NCBI GenBank assembly: GCA_020851785.1
Contig: JADZCC010000039.1
Span: 43,710-107,709, forward strand
Reading direction: 5' to 3'
Source: Anaerolineales bacterium
GTDB lineage: Bacteria > Chloroflexota > Anaerolineae > Anaerolineales > Villigracilaceae
Length of the DNA: 64,000 nucleotides
The position numbers and the translations under genes are program-made. The notes beneath the pieces are model-generated. The model was not told the DNA's origin, did not search any database, and saw only the letters and a program-made list of their open reading frames with translations. The stretch's first letter is position 1. Every line of letters begins with the position of its first letter. This document shows positions 24,678-34,604 of this stretch, in pieces.

Positions 24678-25204
24678 TTTACGTACGCCCTTTGTAAGGC
24701 CAGACGCGTGGCTTCCTGAATGGTCAGCGAGGGATTTTTATGGCGAATACGAAACGCCACAACATCTCTGGCGGTGTCGCTGATTGCACATCCCTGTTGG
24801 AAACGTTTGGCAGGAGATAGCTTTCGATAGATGTCAATCTGACGCTGGTCTGCTTCGGCGGCGCTGGCTTTTATCATGTTCATGAATTCCGGCGCTAAAG
24901 CTTCCTGTCCGTAAATATAGTAGCCGGAACGCCTTTTATCCCGACTATATTTCAGGATTAATCCGGCGGCTAGAAATGCCTGTTTAATCGTCCGCATATC
25001 CCGATAAAATGCGTCTTCCCAGGCGGAGATGCCAAAACAATTTTGTCCAAGTTGATACTCAATCCGCGCAATCAACTGTGCACGGGTCAGGAAACGTTCA
25101 TTCCAGAGGATGTGCAATAAGGCGGCTCGCCGCGCCGTGACGATGTCGCGCTGGATTGCGTCTTGGAATAGAACTTCGAGCGCCTTTGGCGTTGGTGCGA
25201 TCAT
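24674..25204 (-). CDS. wHTH protein with Rv0078B-like C-terminus, putative antitoxin
   Basis: A 176-aa protein. Residues 22-95 look like a winged helix-turn-helix (LLHILWNERFLTRAQLIARI, a recognition helix, then a beta wing RDKRRSGYYIYG). The C-terminal 55 residues carry 'RQIDIYRKLSPAKRF' followed by 'AFRIRHKNPSLTIQEATRLAL', the pattern of Rv0078B-related antitoxins: a 'Y+.L.P..R' helix then 'IR..+P.L'. It is first in a two-gene operon with the nucleotidyltransferase and overlaps it as ATGA. A TACAAT box lies 6 nt before its ATG. Autorepression would be expected of an antitoxin. Family assignment is from memory of the motif. Confidence 0.75.
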   Translation of the reverse strand: MIAPTPKALEVLFQDAIQRDIVTARRAALLHILWNERFLTRAQLIARIEYQLGQNCFGISAWEDAFYRDMRTIKQAFLAAGLILKYSRDKRRSGYYIYGQEALAPEFMNMIKASAAEADQRQIDIYRKLSPAKRFQQGCAISDTARDVVAFRIRHKNPSLTIQEATRLALQRAYVK

Positions 25205-25210
25205 GCTTCA

Positions 25211-25216
25211 ATTGTA
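25211..25216 (-). promoter_or_regulatory. -10 box (TACAAT) of the TA-like pair, leaderless spacing
   Basis: TACAAT on the minus strand ends 6 nt before the ATG at 25204. A divergent TACAAT for pepD lies about 70 bp away, so the two units share a short control region. Confidence 0.45.
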
Positions 25217-25283
25217 AACTGATTTTCAAATCAGATATGGCGGACTACGCTCCGTCGGCCGCGTAATAAAAATGTTTTTGTCG

Positions 25284-25289
25284 TACAAT
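25284..25289 (+). promoter_or_regulatory. -10 box (TACAAT) of pepD, leaderless spacing
   Basis: TACAAT is 6 nt upstream of the ATG at 25296. The intervening bases (AACGGG) contain no ribosome binding site. Confidence 0.45.
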
Positions 25290-25295
25290 AACGGG

Positions 25296-26729
25296 ATGAA
25301 CCCTACTGAACAAATCCTCTCCCATTTTGAAAAAATTTCCGCCGTTCCGCGTGGCTCGAAGCATGAAGAAAAAATTCGGGCGTGGCTGATGGACTGGGCT
25401 GAAAAAAGCAATTTTCAGTTTAAGACAGATGCGGCTGGAAATTTGGCGGTCTATGTCCCTGCCTCGGCGGGCCGCGAAAATCAGCCTGCCGTCATCTTGC
25501 AAGGCCATCTAGATATGGTCTGGCAGAAAACGCCGGATTCAACGCACGACTTTCTCACCGATCCGATTCATTTAATTCGCGCTGGCGATTGGCTCAAAGC
25601 GGATCGCACGACGTTGGGCGCGGATAATGGCATTGCGTTGGCTTTGATGATGGCGCTGGCGGAAGGCCGCGAGATTTCCCGTCCGCCTTTGGAGTTGTTG
25701 TTTACGGTGGAAGAAGAAACCGGACTGGTCGGCGCGAGCAAACTGGACCCCGCTTTGCTTTCCGGCAAGACGTTGATCAATTTAGATTCTGAAACCGAAG
25801 GCGCGTTGATTGTGGGATGTGCGGGCGGGAGCGGCGTGGCCGTGAATTTTCCGCGCGTTTTGGAAGCGATCTCCAGCGCAGGCGCGTTCTTTCGGCTGGA
25901 GTTGGGCGGGCTGACGGGCGGCCATTCTGGCGGCGATATTAATAAACAGCGCGGCAACGCCAATAAATTATTGGCCCGCGTGTTAGACGAATTGCAAAAC
26001 GATTTTCCCTTGCGCTTAATTTCCTTTCAGGGCGGCAGTGTACGGAACGCAATTCCGCGGGATGCAGAAGCTGTCTTTGCCTGTGCGGCGGAATTTGCCC
26101 AGCCGGTGCGGACGAAAACGCTTGACCTGGAAGCCACCCTGCAAGCCGAATACGCTCAGACAGAAAAAGAATTGAAGCTGACATTGGCGGCCGCTCCCTT
26201 GCAGGCTGAAGCCATGAGCGAAGCAGATTCGCAGAGATTGATCAAGCTGTTGGTGGCTTTACCCAATGGCGTTGCCAACATGTCCGCTGAATTGGAAGGC
26301 TCGGTCGAAACCTCCAGCAATATCGGCGTGGTGGAAACGCAAGCCGAACAAATTTGTATTTCCAGCGGACATCGGAGCTCCGTCCTTTCCCGCTTGCATG
26401 AGTTAAATGGCAAAGTGACGGCCCTGGCAGAATTGGCCAACGCGCCGTATGAGCGCGGCGGCGTGTATCCGCCGTGGCAGGCCAATATGAATTCGGCTTT
26501 GCTGAAAAAAATAGCGCAAGTATATGAAGGGCGCTTTAACCAAAAACCGCGCGTGGATATTATCCACGGCGGTTTGGAGTGCGGCATCATTAGCGCGCGT
26601 TGCGGCGGGCTGGAAACCATCTCTTTGGGCCCAACGATCGAAAACCCACATTCGCCCGATGAGCGCTTATACATCCCTTCTTTGGCCAAAACCTGGGAAC
26701 TGCTTGTGGCGGCCTTGCAAGCCCTGTAA
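25296..26729 (+). CDS. pepD: Aminoacyl-histidine dipeptidase (M20C, PepD)
   Basis: A 477-aa cytosolic zinc dipeptidase. M20 metal ligands are visible: GHLDMVW (His, Asp), GADNG (bridging Asp), EEETGLVGA (catalytic Glu pair), NLDSE (Asp) and HGGLECG (His) near the C-terminus. The dimerisation domain lies between about 195 and 380 and contains GGHSGGDI. The N-terminus (ILSHFEKISAVPRGSKHEEKI) is typical of PepD, which hydrolyses Xaa-His and other dipeptides. The start at 25296 is chosen over an ATG 24 bases upstream because the latter would overlap the -10 box. Confidence 0.93.
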   Translation: MNPTEQILSHFEKISAVPRGSKHEEKIRAWLMDWAEKSNFQFKTDAAGNLAVYVPASAGRENQPAVILQGHLDMVWQKTPDSTHDFLTDPIHLIRAGDWLKADRTTLGADNGIALALMMALAEGREISRPPLELLFTVEEETGLVGASKLDPALLSGKTLINLDSETEGALIVGCAGGSGVAVNFPRVLEAISSAGAFFRLELGGLTGGHSGGDINKQRGNANKLLARVLDELQNDFPLRLISFQGGSVRNAIPRDAEAVFACAAEFAQPVRTKTLDLEATLQAEYAQTEKELKLTLAAAPLQAEAMSEADSQRLIKLLVALPNGVANMSAELEGSVETSSNIGVVETQAEQICISSGHRSSVLSRLHELNGKVTALAELANAPYERGGVYPPWQANMNSALLKKIAQVYEGRFNQKPRVDIIHGGLECGIISARCGGLETISLGPTIENPHSPDERLYIPSLAKTWELLVAALQAL

Positions 26730-26738
26730 GGGACGCGC

Positions 26739-27710
26739 CTAATTCAATAACGCTTTGGCGGTTGCGACGATCTTATCGCGCACAGCGTAGCCGTCAAAGT
26801 TGACTTGCTCCATGCCGAGAATCACCGCGCCCACAACGGGCGGGCCATCGAGGCGAATCAACTTGGCCTTGGGACAATGCTCCAGCGTCAGCGCCTGCAT
26901 CGGCGCGGTGATGATTTCGCCCGCTTCATAAATACTGCCCGCCTGAATAATTTCAACCGCTTCATTTTCCATTTCAATTTGACGCGCCACCGCCACCGCC
27001 AGCCAGCCCAATTCTTCTCCCGCCCAGCGGATGATTTCAGTCGCGGTTGAATCCCCCGCCTTGGCCGCCGCAATCACCGGAATGGCGAGGTGGGCGAACA
27101 AGTGATATTTTTGACTCGAAACGCCTTCCATTAACTCCATAACGTTTTTTGCGCCGGTCGCTTTCAGAAAAATTTCAGTCAGCTGAGTGGCCGGGCCGCG
27201 TTTAATCCACGCGTAATTGACGGCCTGCAAAGCCCGCCAGGTAATTTCCAGCCCGCCGCCAAATTCTCCAAACGCCGCGCCGTTGCCCACAATCCGCCCT
27301 TCTTTGCCGCGCCCATTCCTGCCGCGCGCATTGTTGGACGACCCAGCCGTCACGTTGACGCCAATGCCGCGCGTAGCGCCCGCCAGCAAGCCGTTCAGGC
27401 CATCGTTGACGATTTCCATCGGGCAGTCCAGCCCCAACGTTGAGAGGGCCTGCAAATGCGCTTCCCGATCGGATGGAAAATCGAACCCGGCCACGCCGAA
27501 GCCTGCTCCTACAATTTGAGCATACTCCACGCCGCTCATTTTCCGCGCCTCCTCAAAAGACTGGCGTAAAGCGCGTTCTGTTCCGGCATACCCGGCGCTC
27601 TGATGGTTGCCGCCGCCCGCCTTCCCAAACCCAATGCATTTTCCGTTTGCGTCCACAATCAGCGCGTGCGTTTTTGAAGACCCCACATCAATCCCTAAAA
27701 AATAATCCAT
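26739..27710 (-). CDS. BadF/BadG/BcrA-type ATPase, N-acetylglucosamine-kinase-like
   Basis: A 323-aa ASKHA-fold kinase. The phosphate-1 motif is GIDVGSSKTHALIVD (residues 5-19), phosphate-2 is VNVTAGSSNNARG, and adenosine-binding Gly-rich segments (GSIYEAGE, GPPVVGAVILG) follow. No Fe-S cysteine pair (as in benzoyl-CoA reductase activators) is present, so a sugar kinase acting on GlcNAc or a related amino sugar is more likely. The gene is convergent with pepD (9-bp gap). A GGGAG site precedes the ATG, and a TATAAT sequence is present in the leader. Confidence 0.82.
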   Translation of the reverse strand: MDYFLGIDVGSSKTHALIVDANGKCIGFGKAGGGNHQSAGYAGTERALRQSFEEARKMSGVEYAQIVGAGFGVAGFDFPSDREAHLQALSTLGLDCPMEIVNDGLNGLLAGATRGIGVNVTAGSSNNARGRNGRGKEGRIVGNGAAFGEFGGGLEITWRALQAVNYAWIKRGPATQLTEIFLKATGAKNVMELMEGVSSQKYHLFAHLAIPVIAAAKAGDSTATEIIRWAGEELGWLAVAVARQIEMENEAVEIIQAGSIYEAGEIITAPMQALTLEHCPKAKLIRLDGPPVVGAVILGMEQVNFDGYAVRDKIVATAKALLN

Positions 27711-27838
27711 GTATGCTCCCGAAGGTAAAAATGCGCTTCTTTACTAACGTATTATAAAGGATACGCTTAATGCCGCAGAGTTTGGGGTAAAATGTCCCTG
27801 TAAACGAATTAATTTTATTAATATATTGGAGAAGATAA

Positions 27839-28363
27839 ATGACTACCATTCGAAATGATTTTTTCAAACTGGGCGAAGCGTTCGCCACCATCCTCGGCGA
27901 CGACGTGCAAGTGGGGCAGGTGGCTCCTGAATTTACCTCGGTAGTTTCAGGTTGGGCGTCCGCCCACCCATTGCAGGAATCAAAAGGCAAGGTAATCATC
28001 CTTTCTGCCGTCCCGTCTTTGGATACGGAAGTTTGCGACCGCGAAACCCGCCGTTTTAATGAAGAAGCCGCCAAATTAGGCGAAGACATTGTGATCTATA
28101 CGATCAGTACCGACTTCCCGATGGCCCAAAAGCGCTGGTGCGGCGCGGCTGGCGTGGATAAGGTGAAGGTCGTTTCAGACGTCCTCGAAACCGATTTTGG
28201 CTTGAAGTATGGATTGGTGATAAAAGAACGCCGTTTCCTGCGCCGCTCTGTCTTTATCGTCGGGCGCGACGGCAAATTGGTTTATGTCAATTATTTGCCT
28301 GCGCTTGGTATGGAACCGAACTATGACGAAGTTATTAATGCGGCAAAAGAGGCCCTGAAGTAG
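27839..28363 (+). CDS. tpx: Thiol peroxidase
   Basis: A 174-aa atypical 2-Cys peroxiredoxin that reduces hydrogen peroxide and alkyl hydroperoxides using thioredoxin. Peroxidatic Cys66 sits in PSLDTEVCDRETRRF and resolving Cys101 in QKRWCGAAG, with the usual 35-residue spacing of Tpx. GGAGAAG lies 7 nt upstream of the ATG. The leader is A/T-rich with a TAAAAT element about 45 bp upstream. A bidirectional terminator follows. It is slightly longer at the N-terminus-proximal loop than E. coli Tpx, otherwise ordinary. Confidence 0.95.
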   Translation: MTTIRNDFFKLGEAFATILGDDVQVGQVAPEFTSVVSGWASAHPLQESKGKVIILSAVPSLDTEVCDRETRRFNEEAAKLGEDIVIYTISTDFPMAQKRWCGAAGVDKVKVVSDVLETDFGLKYGLVIKERRFLRRSVFIVGRDGKLVYVNYLPALGMEPNYDEVINAAKEALK

Positions 28364-28380
28364 ACGTTCGCGTCAAATAG

Positions 28381-28410
28381 AAAAGACTCCGCAAAACGCG
28401 GAGTCTTTTC
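28381..28410. terminator. Bidirectional intrinsic terminator
   Basis: A 12-bp stem AAAAGACTCCGC/GCGGAGTCTTTT with a 5-nt loop between convergent tpx and manA; A and T runs serve both strands. Confidence 0.88.
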
Positions 28411-28412
28411 TA

Positions 28413-29357
28413 TTACGGGCTGGCCTTTAACGCCTGGCAATTCTGCAGGGGAATAAATTGATACGCGCCGAGACTTGCGGGAACCAGCGCGGTTTGAAAC
28501 TTATCCAGCTCAATTTGTTCGTTTTTAGTTTGCAGGAGGGCCTTGCCTTCAATCACCGTGATGGCGTGAAAAACTTCCTGTTGGGTGTCCAATTCCAGCG
28601 CGTTAGTTTGCGCGGCGAGCAGTTCCAACGTAAAGTATTCACAAGTCACGAGCGGATGTTGAGCGCCGTCTTTCAGGGGCGGCAGGGGAAGCGCCGGCGC
28701 TGAAGCCTCTATCTGCGTAGCTTGAACGGATTTTTCAATGTGCAGTTTGCGCGTTTCGGTTTGCGGCCGTCCCCAATCATAAACGCGATAAGTCCAATCT
28801 GAGGTTTGTTGCACTTCGTAGATCAGCAAGCCCGGGCCCAGCGCGTGAAGCGTTCCGGCGGGCATGAGCAGGGTGCCGCCTTTTTGGACTTCAGCATATT
28901 GCACATGATTAATAATCGAGCCATCGCGGATTGAACTTGCCAGTAGCTCTGCTGAAACTTCCGGCTTTAGCCCGGCAATTAATTTTGAGCCGGGTTCCGC
29001 TTCCAAGACGTGCCAGGCTTCCGTTTTTCCAAATTGATTGGGGCCTTCCAGTTGCACAGCCAACTCGTCGTTGGGATGAACCTGGAGTGAGAGCCATTGC
29101 GCGCAGTCCAAAATTTTGATCAGCAGGGGAAAGCGTGTTCCAGTGCGGGCAGTGGCCTTTTTGCCAAGCAGGGCTTCCTTGAATTCCGCGGCGAGTTCGC
29201 CTAAAGTTTTACCGGCATGTTGCCCCGCGGCGATCTTGTCGTTTTCCCATACGATCCAGGCTTCGGCCGTGGGGACTTGCTCCGGCCGCAGGCGGCTTCC
29301 GCCCCAAACGTAATCACGGTAGGAGGGTTCGAGTTTCAAGAATGAATTCAGCGTCAT
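28413..29357 (-). CDS. manA: Mannose-6-phosphate isomerase, class I
   Basis: A 314-aa cupin enzyme interconverting fructose-6-P and mannose-6-P. Zinc ligands are visible in QVHPND (about residue 98), the Glu of KTEAWHVL, and the His of PAGTLHALG; YEVQQTSDWTYRVYDWGR is the family's catalytic-Arg block. It feeds GDP-mannose or other sugar-nucleotide supply, plausibly for the exopolysaccharide genes elsewhere in the window. Start at 29357 (MTLNS) has GAGGAAG upstream; a GTG one codon earlier is possible. Length matches the short bacterial class I form. Confidence 0.93.
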   Translation of the reverse strand: MTLNSFLKLEPSYRDYVWGGSRLRPEQVPTAEAWIVWENDKIAAGQHAGKTLGELAAEFKEALLGKKATARTGTRFPLLIKILDCAQWLSLQVHPNDELAVQLEGPNQFGKTEAWHVLEAEPGSKLIAGLKPEVSAELLASSIRDGSIINHVQYAEVQKGGTLLMPAGTLHALGPGLLIYEVQQTSDWTYRVYDWGRPQTETRKLHIEKSVQATQIEASAPALPLPPLKDGAQHPLVTCEYFTLELLAAQTNALELDTQQEVFHAITVIEGKALLQTKNEQIELDKFQTALVPASLGAYQFIPLQNCQALKASP

Positions 29358-29580
29358 CACTTCCTCATTTTTTTACCAAGTATAAACAAAAACGCCGAAG
29401 GCACAAAGGTTTGGCATAAAGCGCTGTCCTCCCTGAGGGGTTGAAATATCTCAAATGAGATGAGATTACGACAAATAGCCTGGCCTACGACGGCGAATAT
29501 TGTAATAAAATATATAGAGTTACATAATTTTCTGCACTGTATAAACCCAGGTATGGAAAATGCCTTTAGGAGCGTCTGGC

Positions 29581-32500
29581 ATGGCAAAGCAAGCTGTAAG
29601 CGTGGATAAAGCTACCAAGAAAACAGCAACCGGGCCCAGGGTTAGAAAAGAAGCGGCTGAGGTTGGGAAAAAGAGTCGCCGTTTGCAATTCTCTGACAGC
29701 GGTCATCCAAGCGTTGAGCGTGTCCGTCAACTGGCATGGACGGGGCAACACGCGGCGGCAGTCGATTCTGCTTCAAAAGAATTAAGTAGATCGGGTTTGA
29801 AGCCTGACCTACAGATGGATTTATTCGACCTGCGCTCTGAATCCTACATCGCCCTCGGCAACCTCGATCTCGCCATGAAAGACGCCAAAGCGATGATGAA
29901 GATGGGTTCCAAGTTGCAGGTTGCAGGTTTGAAGGTTCAGGCATTGAACCGCCTCGCCCTTGTCCAAATGCGGACGGGCGACCTGAACGACGCAATCAAA
30001 TCCGCCACTGCCGCCGTCAAGGCGAGTTCGAACGGTGGTCGAGTAGCCCCGCGCACTTTGCGGGGCGTATCGAGACCACAACACGCTCTCGCCCTCTTCC
30101 GCCTGAGCGAAGCGCAAATGCGCACGCGCCAAACCGAAGCCGCCGTCGAAACCGCGCAGAAAGCCATCGCCCTCTATCAAGAACTGGGTGACGACTCAGG
30201 CGCGGGGCGCGCCTACTGGTCACTCGCCAATGCGCACTTCGACCTGAACCGCGTCGAAGACGCGCGCAACGCCGCGCAGACCGCGCTCACGCTCTGCCAA
30301 CAGGCAGGCGATCAGTATGGCATGGGCAATGCCCTCAATGCATTTACCTTTACTGATACCGACCTCGCCGAACGCATTCAACACACCCAGCAGGCACAGC
30401 AAGCCTTTGAAACGGCAGGCTACAAAGATCGGCAGGCGGCTGTCCTCGGCAATCTGTCGGTTGCTTATATGGAACTCGGTCTCTACCTCCACTGCCGCCG
30501 CCTGACAAATGAAGTTGTCGAAATGACTCGCGCCATGGGCGCCAAGACTGGGCTGACCTATGCGCTTGGAAACATCACCGCCATAGAACTCCTCCTCGGC
30601 GACCTCGCCTCGGCACGTTTACACCTGCAAGAGTTCGCAAGCCTCGTTTCTGACCTCGGCGACCCATTCGTGGACAGCCAACTTGCCGCTAATCGGGCAG
30701 ACCTGGCATTCGCCGAAGGCGATCTGAAGAGCGCCATCCGTCATTACAAGTCTGCCTTGAAGATTGACAAAACCGCCCAACTGGGCAAGGACCATGTTGA
30801 TCTCACCGAACTGGCGAGAACCCACCTCGCCGCAGGCGATTCCGTTGCCGCGCTGAAAGCCACCTCCAAAGCCACTGCCTTGCACCGCGCCCAAAACTTT
30901 GCCAAGCCCGATGGCTTTCCCTCACAAGACATCTGGTGGCGGCACGCGCAAGCGCTCACTGCCAATCAGAAAACCAAAGAAGCCCGCCAAGCCCTCGAAC
31001 GCGCCTACGACTTTTTGCTGGAAAGCATTCAAAACATCCGCGATGAAGGTCTGCGCCGCAACGCGCTCAACAAGGTGCAGGAAAATCGCGAACTCCTGCA
31101 ATTTTGGGTCAAGGATGGCAAGGCGCGCAAATTGCCCTCGGAGCGTTTGTTCGCGCATCTGCGCATCGAGTCCAACCTGCGCGAACCCTTCCAACGCCTT
31201 ACCAACACCAGCCTGCGCCTCAACGCCCTCAAAACTGTCGAAGCCATCCAAACCTTCCTCGTCGAAGAAGCCACCGAACTCAGTGGCGGCGAGCGGGTGA
31301 TGTTGATATTGGAACGTACCGCCGACTTTAGTCGGCAAGCCGAAGAGCCGACTGACCCACAGGGCATAGTCGGCAGTACAGTTGTTGCGGAATCCCTCCT
31401 CCCACGCGGAGAAGACGCCTCAGCCGTTCTCGCTTCGATTCAGCCCCACCTCGCCCAGGCCCGCCTCACGCGGACCGTGCAGTTGATTCCCCCTCACCCC
31501 AACCCCTCTCCCCCAGGGAGATGGGCAAGGGGTGAGGGCAAGATCATTGCCCCCCTCATCGCCCAAAACCAAATCCTCGGCTACCTCTATGCCGACATGG
31601 ACTCGCTCTACGGAACCTTCGACCACACCGACCGCGACATGCTCGGCATGTTGGCGAATCAGGGCGCAGTCGCGCTGGACAATGCAGGCCTGCTCGAAGG
31701 ACTCGAGCGCAAGGTTGCAGAGCGAACCGAACAGTTGAATCAACGCGTGGACGAACTCGCCATCCTCAACTCGGTGGGCGAAGCGATGGCGAAGACGTTG
31801 GATGTGAAGACCGTGACGAGAAGCGTGGGCAACAAGGTACGCGATATCTTCAATGTGGAAGTCACTGAGATTTTGCTTCTCAATGCGCAAACTGGCATGA
31901 TTAACATTCCCTATTCATATTTTCGGGGCTATCGGGAATATGATCCCTTCCCCTTTGGTCAGGGATTGACCTCAAAGATCATTCAAGCCAAAAAGCCGAT
32001 CCATCATGGAACGCTCGCAGAAGGGATTCGAAAAGGCGCATTGACGCCTTCCGCCGAAGACGAAACCGAATCTTATATGGGCGTCCCGATCATCGCTGGC
32101 GATGAAGTTCTAGGGGTTGTCAGTATTCAAAGTTATAAACAACATGCATACAACGAAAGTCATCTTCGCCTGTTGAGGACCCTTGCCTCTAACATGGGCG
32201 TTGCCATCCAAAACGCGCGTCTCTTTGAAGCCGAGCAGGAACGCGTTGCTGAATTGCAGATCATCAACTCCATTCAGCAGGGACTCGCTTCCAAGCTTGA
32301 ACTGCAAGCCATTATTGATTTGGTGGGCAATAAATTGCGTGAGGTGTTGAACACGGATGAAATCGGCATTCGCTTATATGACGAGAAAACTGACCTTATG
32401 CACTATCCTTATGAGCTTGAACACGGGCAACGTCTTATCATTGAACCCATGAAGCCATCGCAAATGTTCCGCAAAATTCAAAAAGATAAACAGCCCATTT

Positions 32501-34533
32501 TTGGAAAGATCGCGGAAATTGCAAAGAAATTCAACATGACAATTCTGCCAGGCACAGAAGTTTCAAAGGCATTGGCAAATGTGCCTATCATCTCTAGTGA
32601 CAAAGTCATTGGAGCCATTACAGTAGAGAATTACAAAGACGAAAACGCCTTTAACGAATCGAATATTCGCTTAATGCAAACCGTCGCCGCTTCGATGGGG
32701 GTCGCCCTCGAAAACGCGCGTCTCTTCGACGAGACCCAGCGTCTGCTCAAAGAGACCGAAGAACACGCCAAAGAACTTGCCATCATCAACGACGTGCAAG
32801 CGGATTTATCCGCCAGCATGGAAACGCGAGCCATGTATCAGTTGCTTGGCGAGAAACTGCAGGAAGTCTTCGACGCGCAAGTGATCACGATTATTGAACA
32901 CGACCCGCAAATAAATCGCAGTGTCTGGCAGTATGCCGTAGAAAAGGGCGCAAAATTAACCATTGAGCCAGCGCAACCAATTGGCTTTTCAAAACACATC
33001 ATTGATACGCGCCGCGTGATGCTAGTCAATACAGGGCTGGCAGAGCGCCGCAAAGCCCTGGGCGGCGGAGTGGCGGCCGGACAGCCTGCGAAGTCCTATC
33101 TGGGCGCTCCATTGTTAATCAACAATGAAGTGCGCGGGGTGATCTCCTTGCAAAACATTGACCACGAAAACGCCTTTTCAGAATCGGCGGTGCGTTTATT
33201 GCAAACCCTGGCCAGTTCGATGAGCGTGGCGCTTGAAAACGCCCGTCTTTTGGAAGAGACCCGCCGACGCGAACGTGAAAATATTGCTTTATTAGAGATC
33301 AGCCGCGATATTTCAGCCACATTAGATTCGTCCACAGTGCTGAAAGGAATTGCCACGCACGCGCATCAAGTCTTGCAGGGCGAATTAAGCGGACTCTTCC
33401 TCCCCGAAGAAAAAGGTCGGTTGTTCAGAGCCATCGCCGCCGTCGGAGATGAAGCGGAAAACCTAAGAAACGACACCATCCAACTTGGGGAAGGCATCCT
33501 CGGGAGCATTGCTCAAAACAAAGTCGGCGAAATTGTCAACGAAGTGGAGAATGATCAACGAGCCGTGCAAATCACAGGGACAGAGGTTGGCGCTGACGAA
33601 CATTTACTAGCCGTGCCATTGCTCGCCAAAGGCGACCTGATTGGGCTGATGGCGGTTTGGCGCAATGGAAAAGGCAAGGAATTTCTCGATTCTGAATTGC
33701 AATTTCTGAATGGACTTTCCCGTCAGGCGGTGATTGCGGTGCAAAACGCAAAATTATTTGACGAAGCCCAGGAAGCCCGCGCCAGCGCCGAATACGCCAA
33801 CCAGGCCAAGAGCGCGTTCCTGGCCACCATGAGCCACGAACTGCGCACGCCGTTGAACGCCATTATCGGCTTTACCAGAATCGTGCTCAGAAAATCGGGC
33901 GAAGCCTTGCCTGATAAACAAAAAGAAAATCTCGACAAAGTATTAACCAGCGCGGAGCATTTGCTGGGCTTAATCAACACCGTTTTAGACATTGCCAAAA
34001 TTGAAGCGGGCAAAATGGACGTGCAAGCCAGCAGTTTCAGCATCAACGCGCTGATTGACCAATGCTTCAGCACGGCGCAACCGCTTGTGAGACCCGCCGT
34101 GAAATTTGTTAAAGAAAACGACATGGCCCTGCCATTGATTTATTCAGACCAAAATAAAATCAAACAAATCGTTTTAAACCTGCTCAGCAACGCCGCAAAG
34201 TTTACTCATGCGGGCGAAATCAAAATCAGCGCGGCGCACGAAAACACAACCCTAAAAATTGACGTGGCAGACACAGGCATCGGCATGAACGCAGAAGCGC
34301 TCAATAAAATTTTTGAAGAATTTCAACAAGCCGATTCCAGCACCACCCGCGAATATGGCGGCACAGGGCTGGGACTGGCCATCAGTCGCAACTTGGCGCG
34401 CTTGCTCGGCGGCAATTTGAATGTGACCAGCGAAGTAAACAAAGGATCGAGTTTTACGCTTTCTATTCCAATTCACTATCAAGATGAAAAACCCGTTTCA
34501 TCTTCTGACCTTGAAACTGGTTCTGTTTCATAA
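29581..34533 (+). CDS. Giant TPR / multi-GAF sensor histidine kinase
   Basis: A 1650-aa soluble histidine kinase. Residues about 40-500 are TPR-like helical repeats, about 540-705 a first GAF-like domain, then four further GAF domains (about 725-880, 890-1050, 1063-1220, 1233-1395) joined by 'ARLF/E' helices. HisKA ([15 protein letters not shown], phospho-His near 1419) and HATPase_c (N-box [27 protein letters not shown], about 1518-1633) follow. There is no membrane segment and no receiver in the chain; two receiver genes follow. AGGAG upstream of 29581 fixes the start over an ATG at 29560. Several repeats are translated in frame at residues about 111-120, 152-166, 579-600 and 637-652. Confidence 0.92.
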   Translation: MAKQAVSVDKATKKTATGPRVRKEAAEVGKKSRRLQFSDSGHPSVERVRQLAWTGQHAAAVDSASKELSRSGLKPDLQMDLFDLRSESYIALGNLDLAMKDAKAMMKMGSKLQVAGLKVQALNRLALVQMRTGDLNDAIKSATAAVKASSNGGRVAPRTLRGVSRPQHALALFRLSEAQMRTRQTEAAVETAQKAIALYQELGDDSGAGRAYWSLANAHFDLNRVEDARNAAQTALTLCQQAGDQYGMGNALNAFTFTDTDLAERIQHTQQAQQAFETAGYKDRQAAVLGNLSVAYMELGLYLHCRRLTNEVVEMTRAMGAKTGLTYALGNITAIELLLGDLASARLHLQEFASLVSDLGDPFVDSQLAANRADLAFAEGDLKSAIRHYKSALKIDKTAQLGKDHVDLTELARTHLAAGDSVAALKATSKATALHRAQNFAKPDGFPSQDIWWRHAQALTANQKTKEARQALERAYDFLLESIQNIRDEGLRRNALNKVQENRELLQFWVKDGKARKLPSERLFAHLRIESNLREPFQRLTNTSLRLNALKTVEAIQTFLVEEATELSGGERVMLILERTADFSRQAEEPTDPQGIVGSTVVAESLLPRGEDASAVLASIQPHLAQARLTRTVQLIPPHPNPSPPGRWARGEGKIIAPLIAQNQILGYLYADMDSLYGTFDHTDRDMLGMLANQGAVALDNAGLLEGLERKVAERTEQLNQRVDELAILNSVGEAMAKTLDVKTVTRSVGNKVRDIFNVEVTEILLLNAQTGMINIPYSYFRGYREYDPFPFGQGLTSKIIQAKKPIHHGTLAEGIRKGALTPSAEDETESYMGVPIIAGDEVLGVVSIQSYKQHAYNESHLRLLRTLASNMGVAIQNARLFEAEQERVAELQIINSIQQGLASKLELQAIIDLVGNKLREVLNTDEIGIRLYDEKTDLMHYPYELEHGQRLIIEPMKPSQMFRKIQKDKQPIFGKIAEIAKKFNMTILPGTEVSKALANVPIISSDKVIGAITVENYKDENAFNESNIRLMQTVAASMGVALENARLFDETQRLLKETEEHAKELAIINDVQADLSASMETRAMYQLLGEKLQEVFDAQVITIIEHDPQINRSVWQYAVEKGAKLTIEPAQPIGFSKHIIDTRRVMLVNTGLAERRKALGGGVAAGQPAKSYLGAPLLINNEVRGVISLQNIDHENAFSESAVRLLQTLASSMSVALENARLLEETRRRERENIALLEISRDISATLDSSTVLKGIATHAHQVLQGELSGLFLPEEKGRLFRAIAAVGDEAENLRNDTIQLGEGILGSIAQNKVGEIVNEVENDQRAVQITGTEVGADEHLLAVPLLAKGDLIGLMAVWRNGKGKEFLDSELQFLNGLSRQAVIAVQNAKLFDEAQEARASAEYANQAKSAFLATMSHELRTPLNAIIGFTRIVLRKSGEALPDKQKENLDKVLTSAEHLLGLINTVLDIAKIEAGKMDVQASSFSINALIDQCFSTAQPLVRPAVKFVKENDMALPLIYSDQNKIKQIVLNLLSNAAKFTHAGEIKISAAHENTTLKIDVADTGIGMNAEALNKIFEEFQQADSSTTREYGGTGLGLAISRNLARLLGGNLNVTSEVNKGSSFTLSIPIHYQDEKPVSSSDLETGSVS
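29911..29941 (+). repeat. GTTGCAG/GTTGAAG tandem repeat inside the kinase gene
   Basis: Two exact GTTGCAG units followed by GTTTGAAG and GTTCAGG, encoding [10 protein letters not shown]. The reverse complement (AACCTGCAACCTGC...) resembles the AACCTTC tandem at 50546-50572. Confidence 0.5.
30035..30079 (+). repeat. Palindromic repeat (GTGGTCGAGTAG...TATCGAGACCAC type) inside the kinase gene
   Basis: A 45-bp (15-codon) imperfect palindrome. Arms read GTGGTCGAGTAGCCCCGC and GCGGGGCGTATCGAGACCAC around a short loop. It is translated as part of [15 protein letters not shown], between two TPR-like helices. This sequence type is a widespread extragenic repeat, so its place in a coding region is unusual. 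Confidence 0.75.
31316..31379 (+). repeat. Palindromic repeat (GTACCGCCGACT...AGTCGGCAGTAC) inside the kinase gene
   Basis: 12-bp arms (31316-31327 and 31368-31379, 11 of 12 complementary) enclose a second small hairpin GCCGACT-TT-AGTCGGC (31321-31336). Translated in frame within the first GAF-like domain. Confidence 0.65.
31491..31538 (+). repeat. CCCTCACCCC...GGGGTGAGGG repeat inside the kinase gene
   Basis: A 48-bp (16-codon) palindromic repeat: outer 10-bp arms CCCTCACCCC/GGGGTGAGGG and inner TCTCCC/GGGAGA. It encodes a Pro/Gly/Arg-rich insert ([16 protein letters not shown]) between two beta strands of the first GAF-like domain. Same family as the repeats at 3978 and 34537. Confidence 0.85.
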
Positions 34534-34536
34534 ACA

Positions 34537-34591
34537 TTACCCTCATCCCCAGCCCTTCTCCCAGAGGGAGAAGGGCTGGGGATGAGGGTAA
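34537..34591. repeat. Perfect 26-bp inverted repeat between kinase and receiver genes
   Basis: Arms at 34537-34562 and 34566-34591 are perfectly complementary, beginning TTACCCTCATCCCC and separated by AGA. It belongs to the same palindromic family as 3978-4052. It lacks a T-tract, so it may be an mRNA stabiliser or processing hairpin separating kinase from receiver expression. Confidence 0.88.
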
Positions 34592-34604
34592 ATCAGGAGA
34601 AATC

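Noticed and set aside
23969..25204. Integrated mobile element at the tRNA-Pro gene
   Set aside because: No integrase, no repeated tRNA 3' end and no composition break were found; the TA-like pair alone is not enough.
29581..34533. Assembly chimera or frameshifted gene fusion in the giant kinase
   Set aside because: One uninterrupted frame with coherent domain order and repeats in loops; no stop or frame change. Long reads would still be a useful check.
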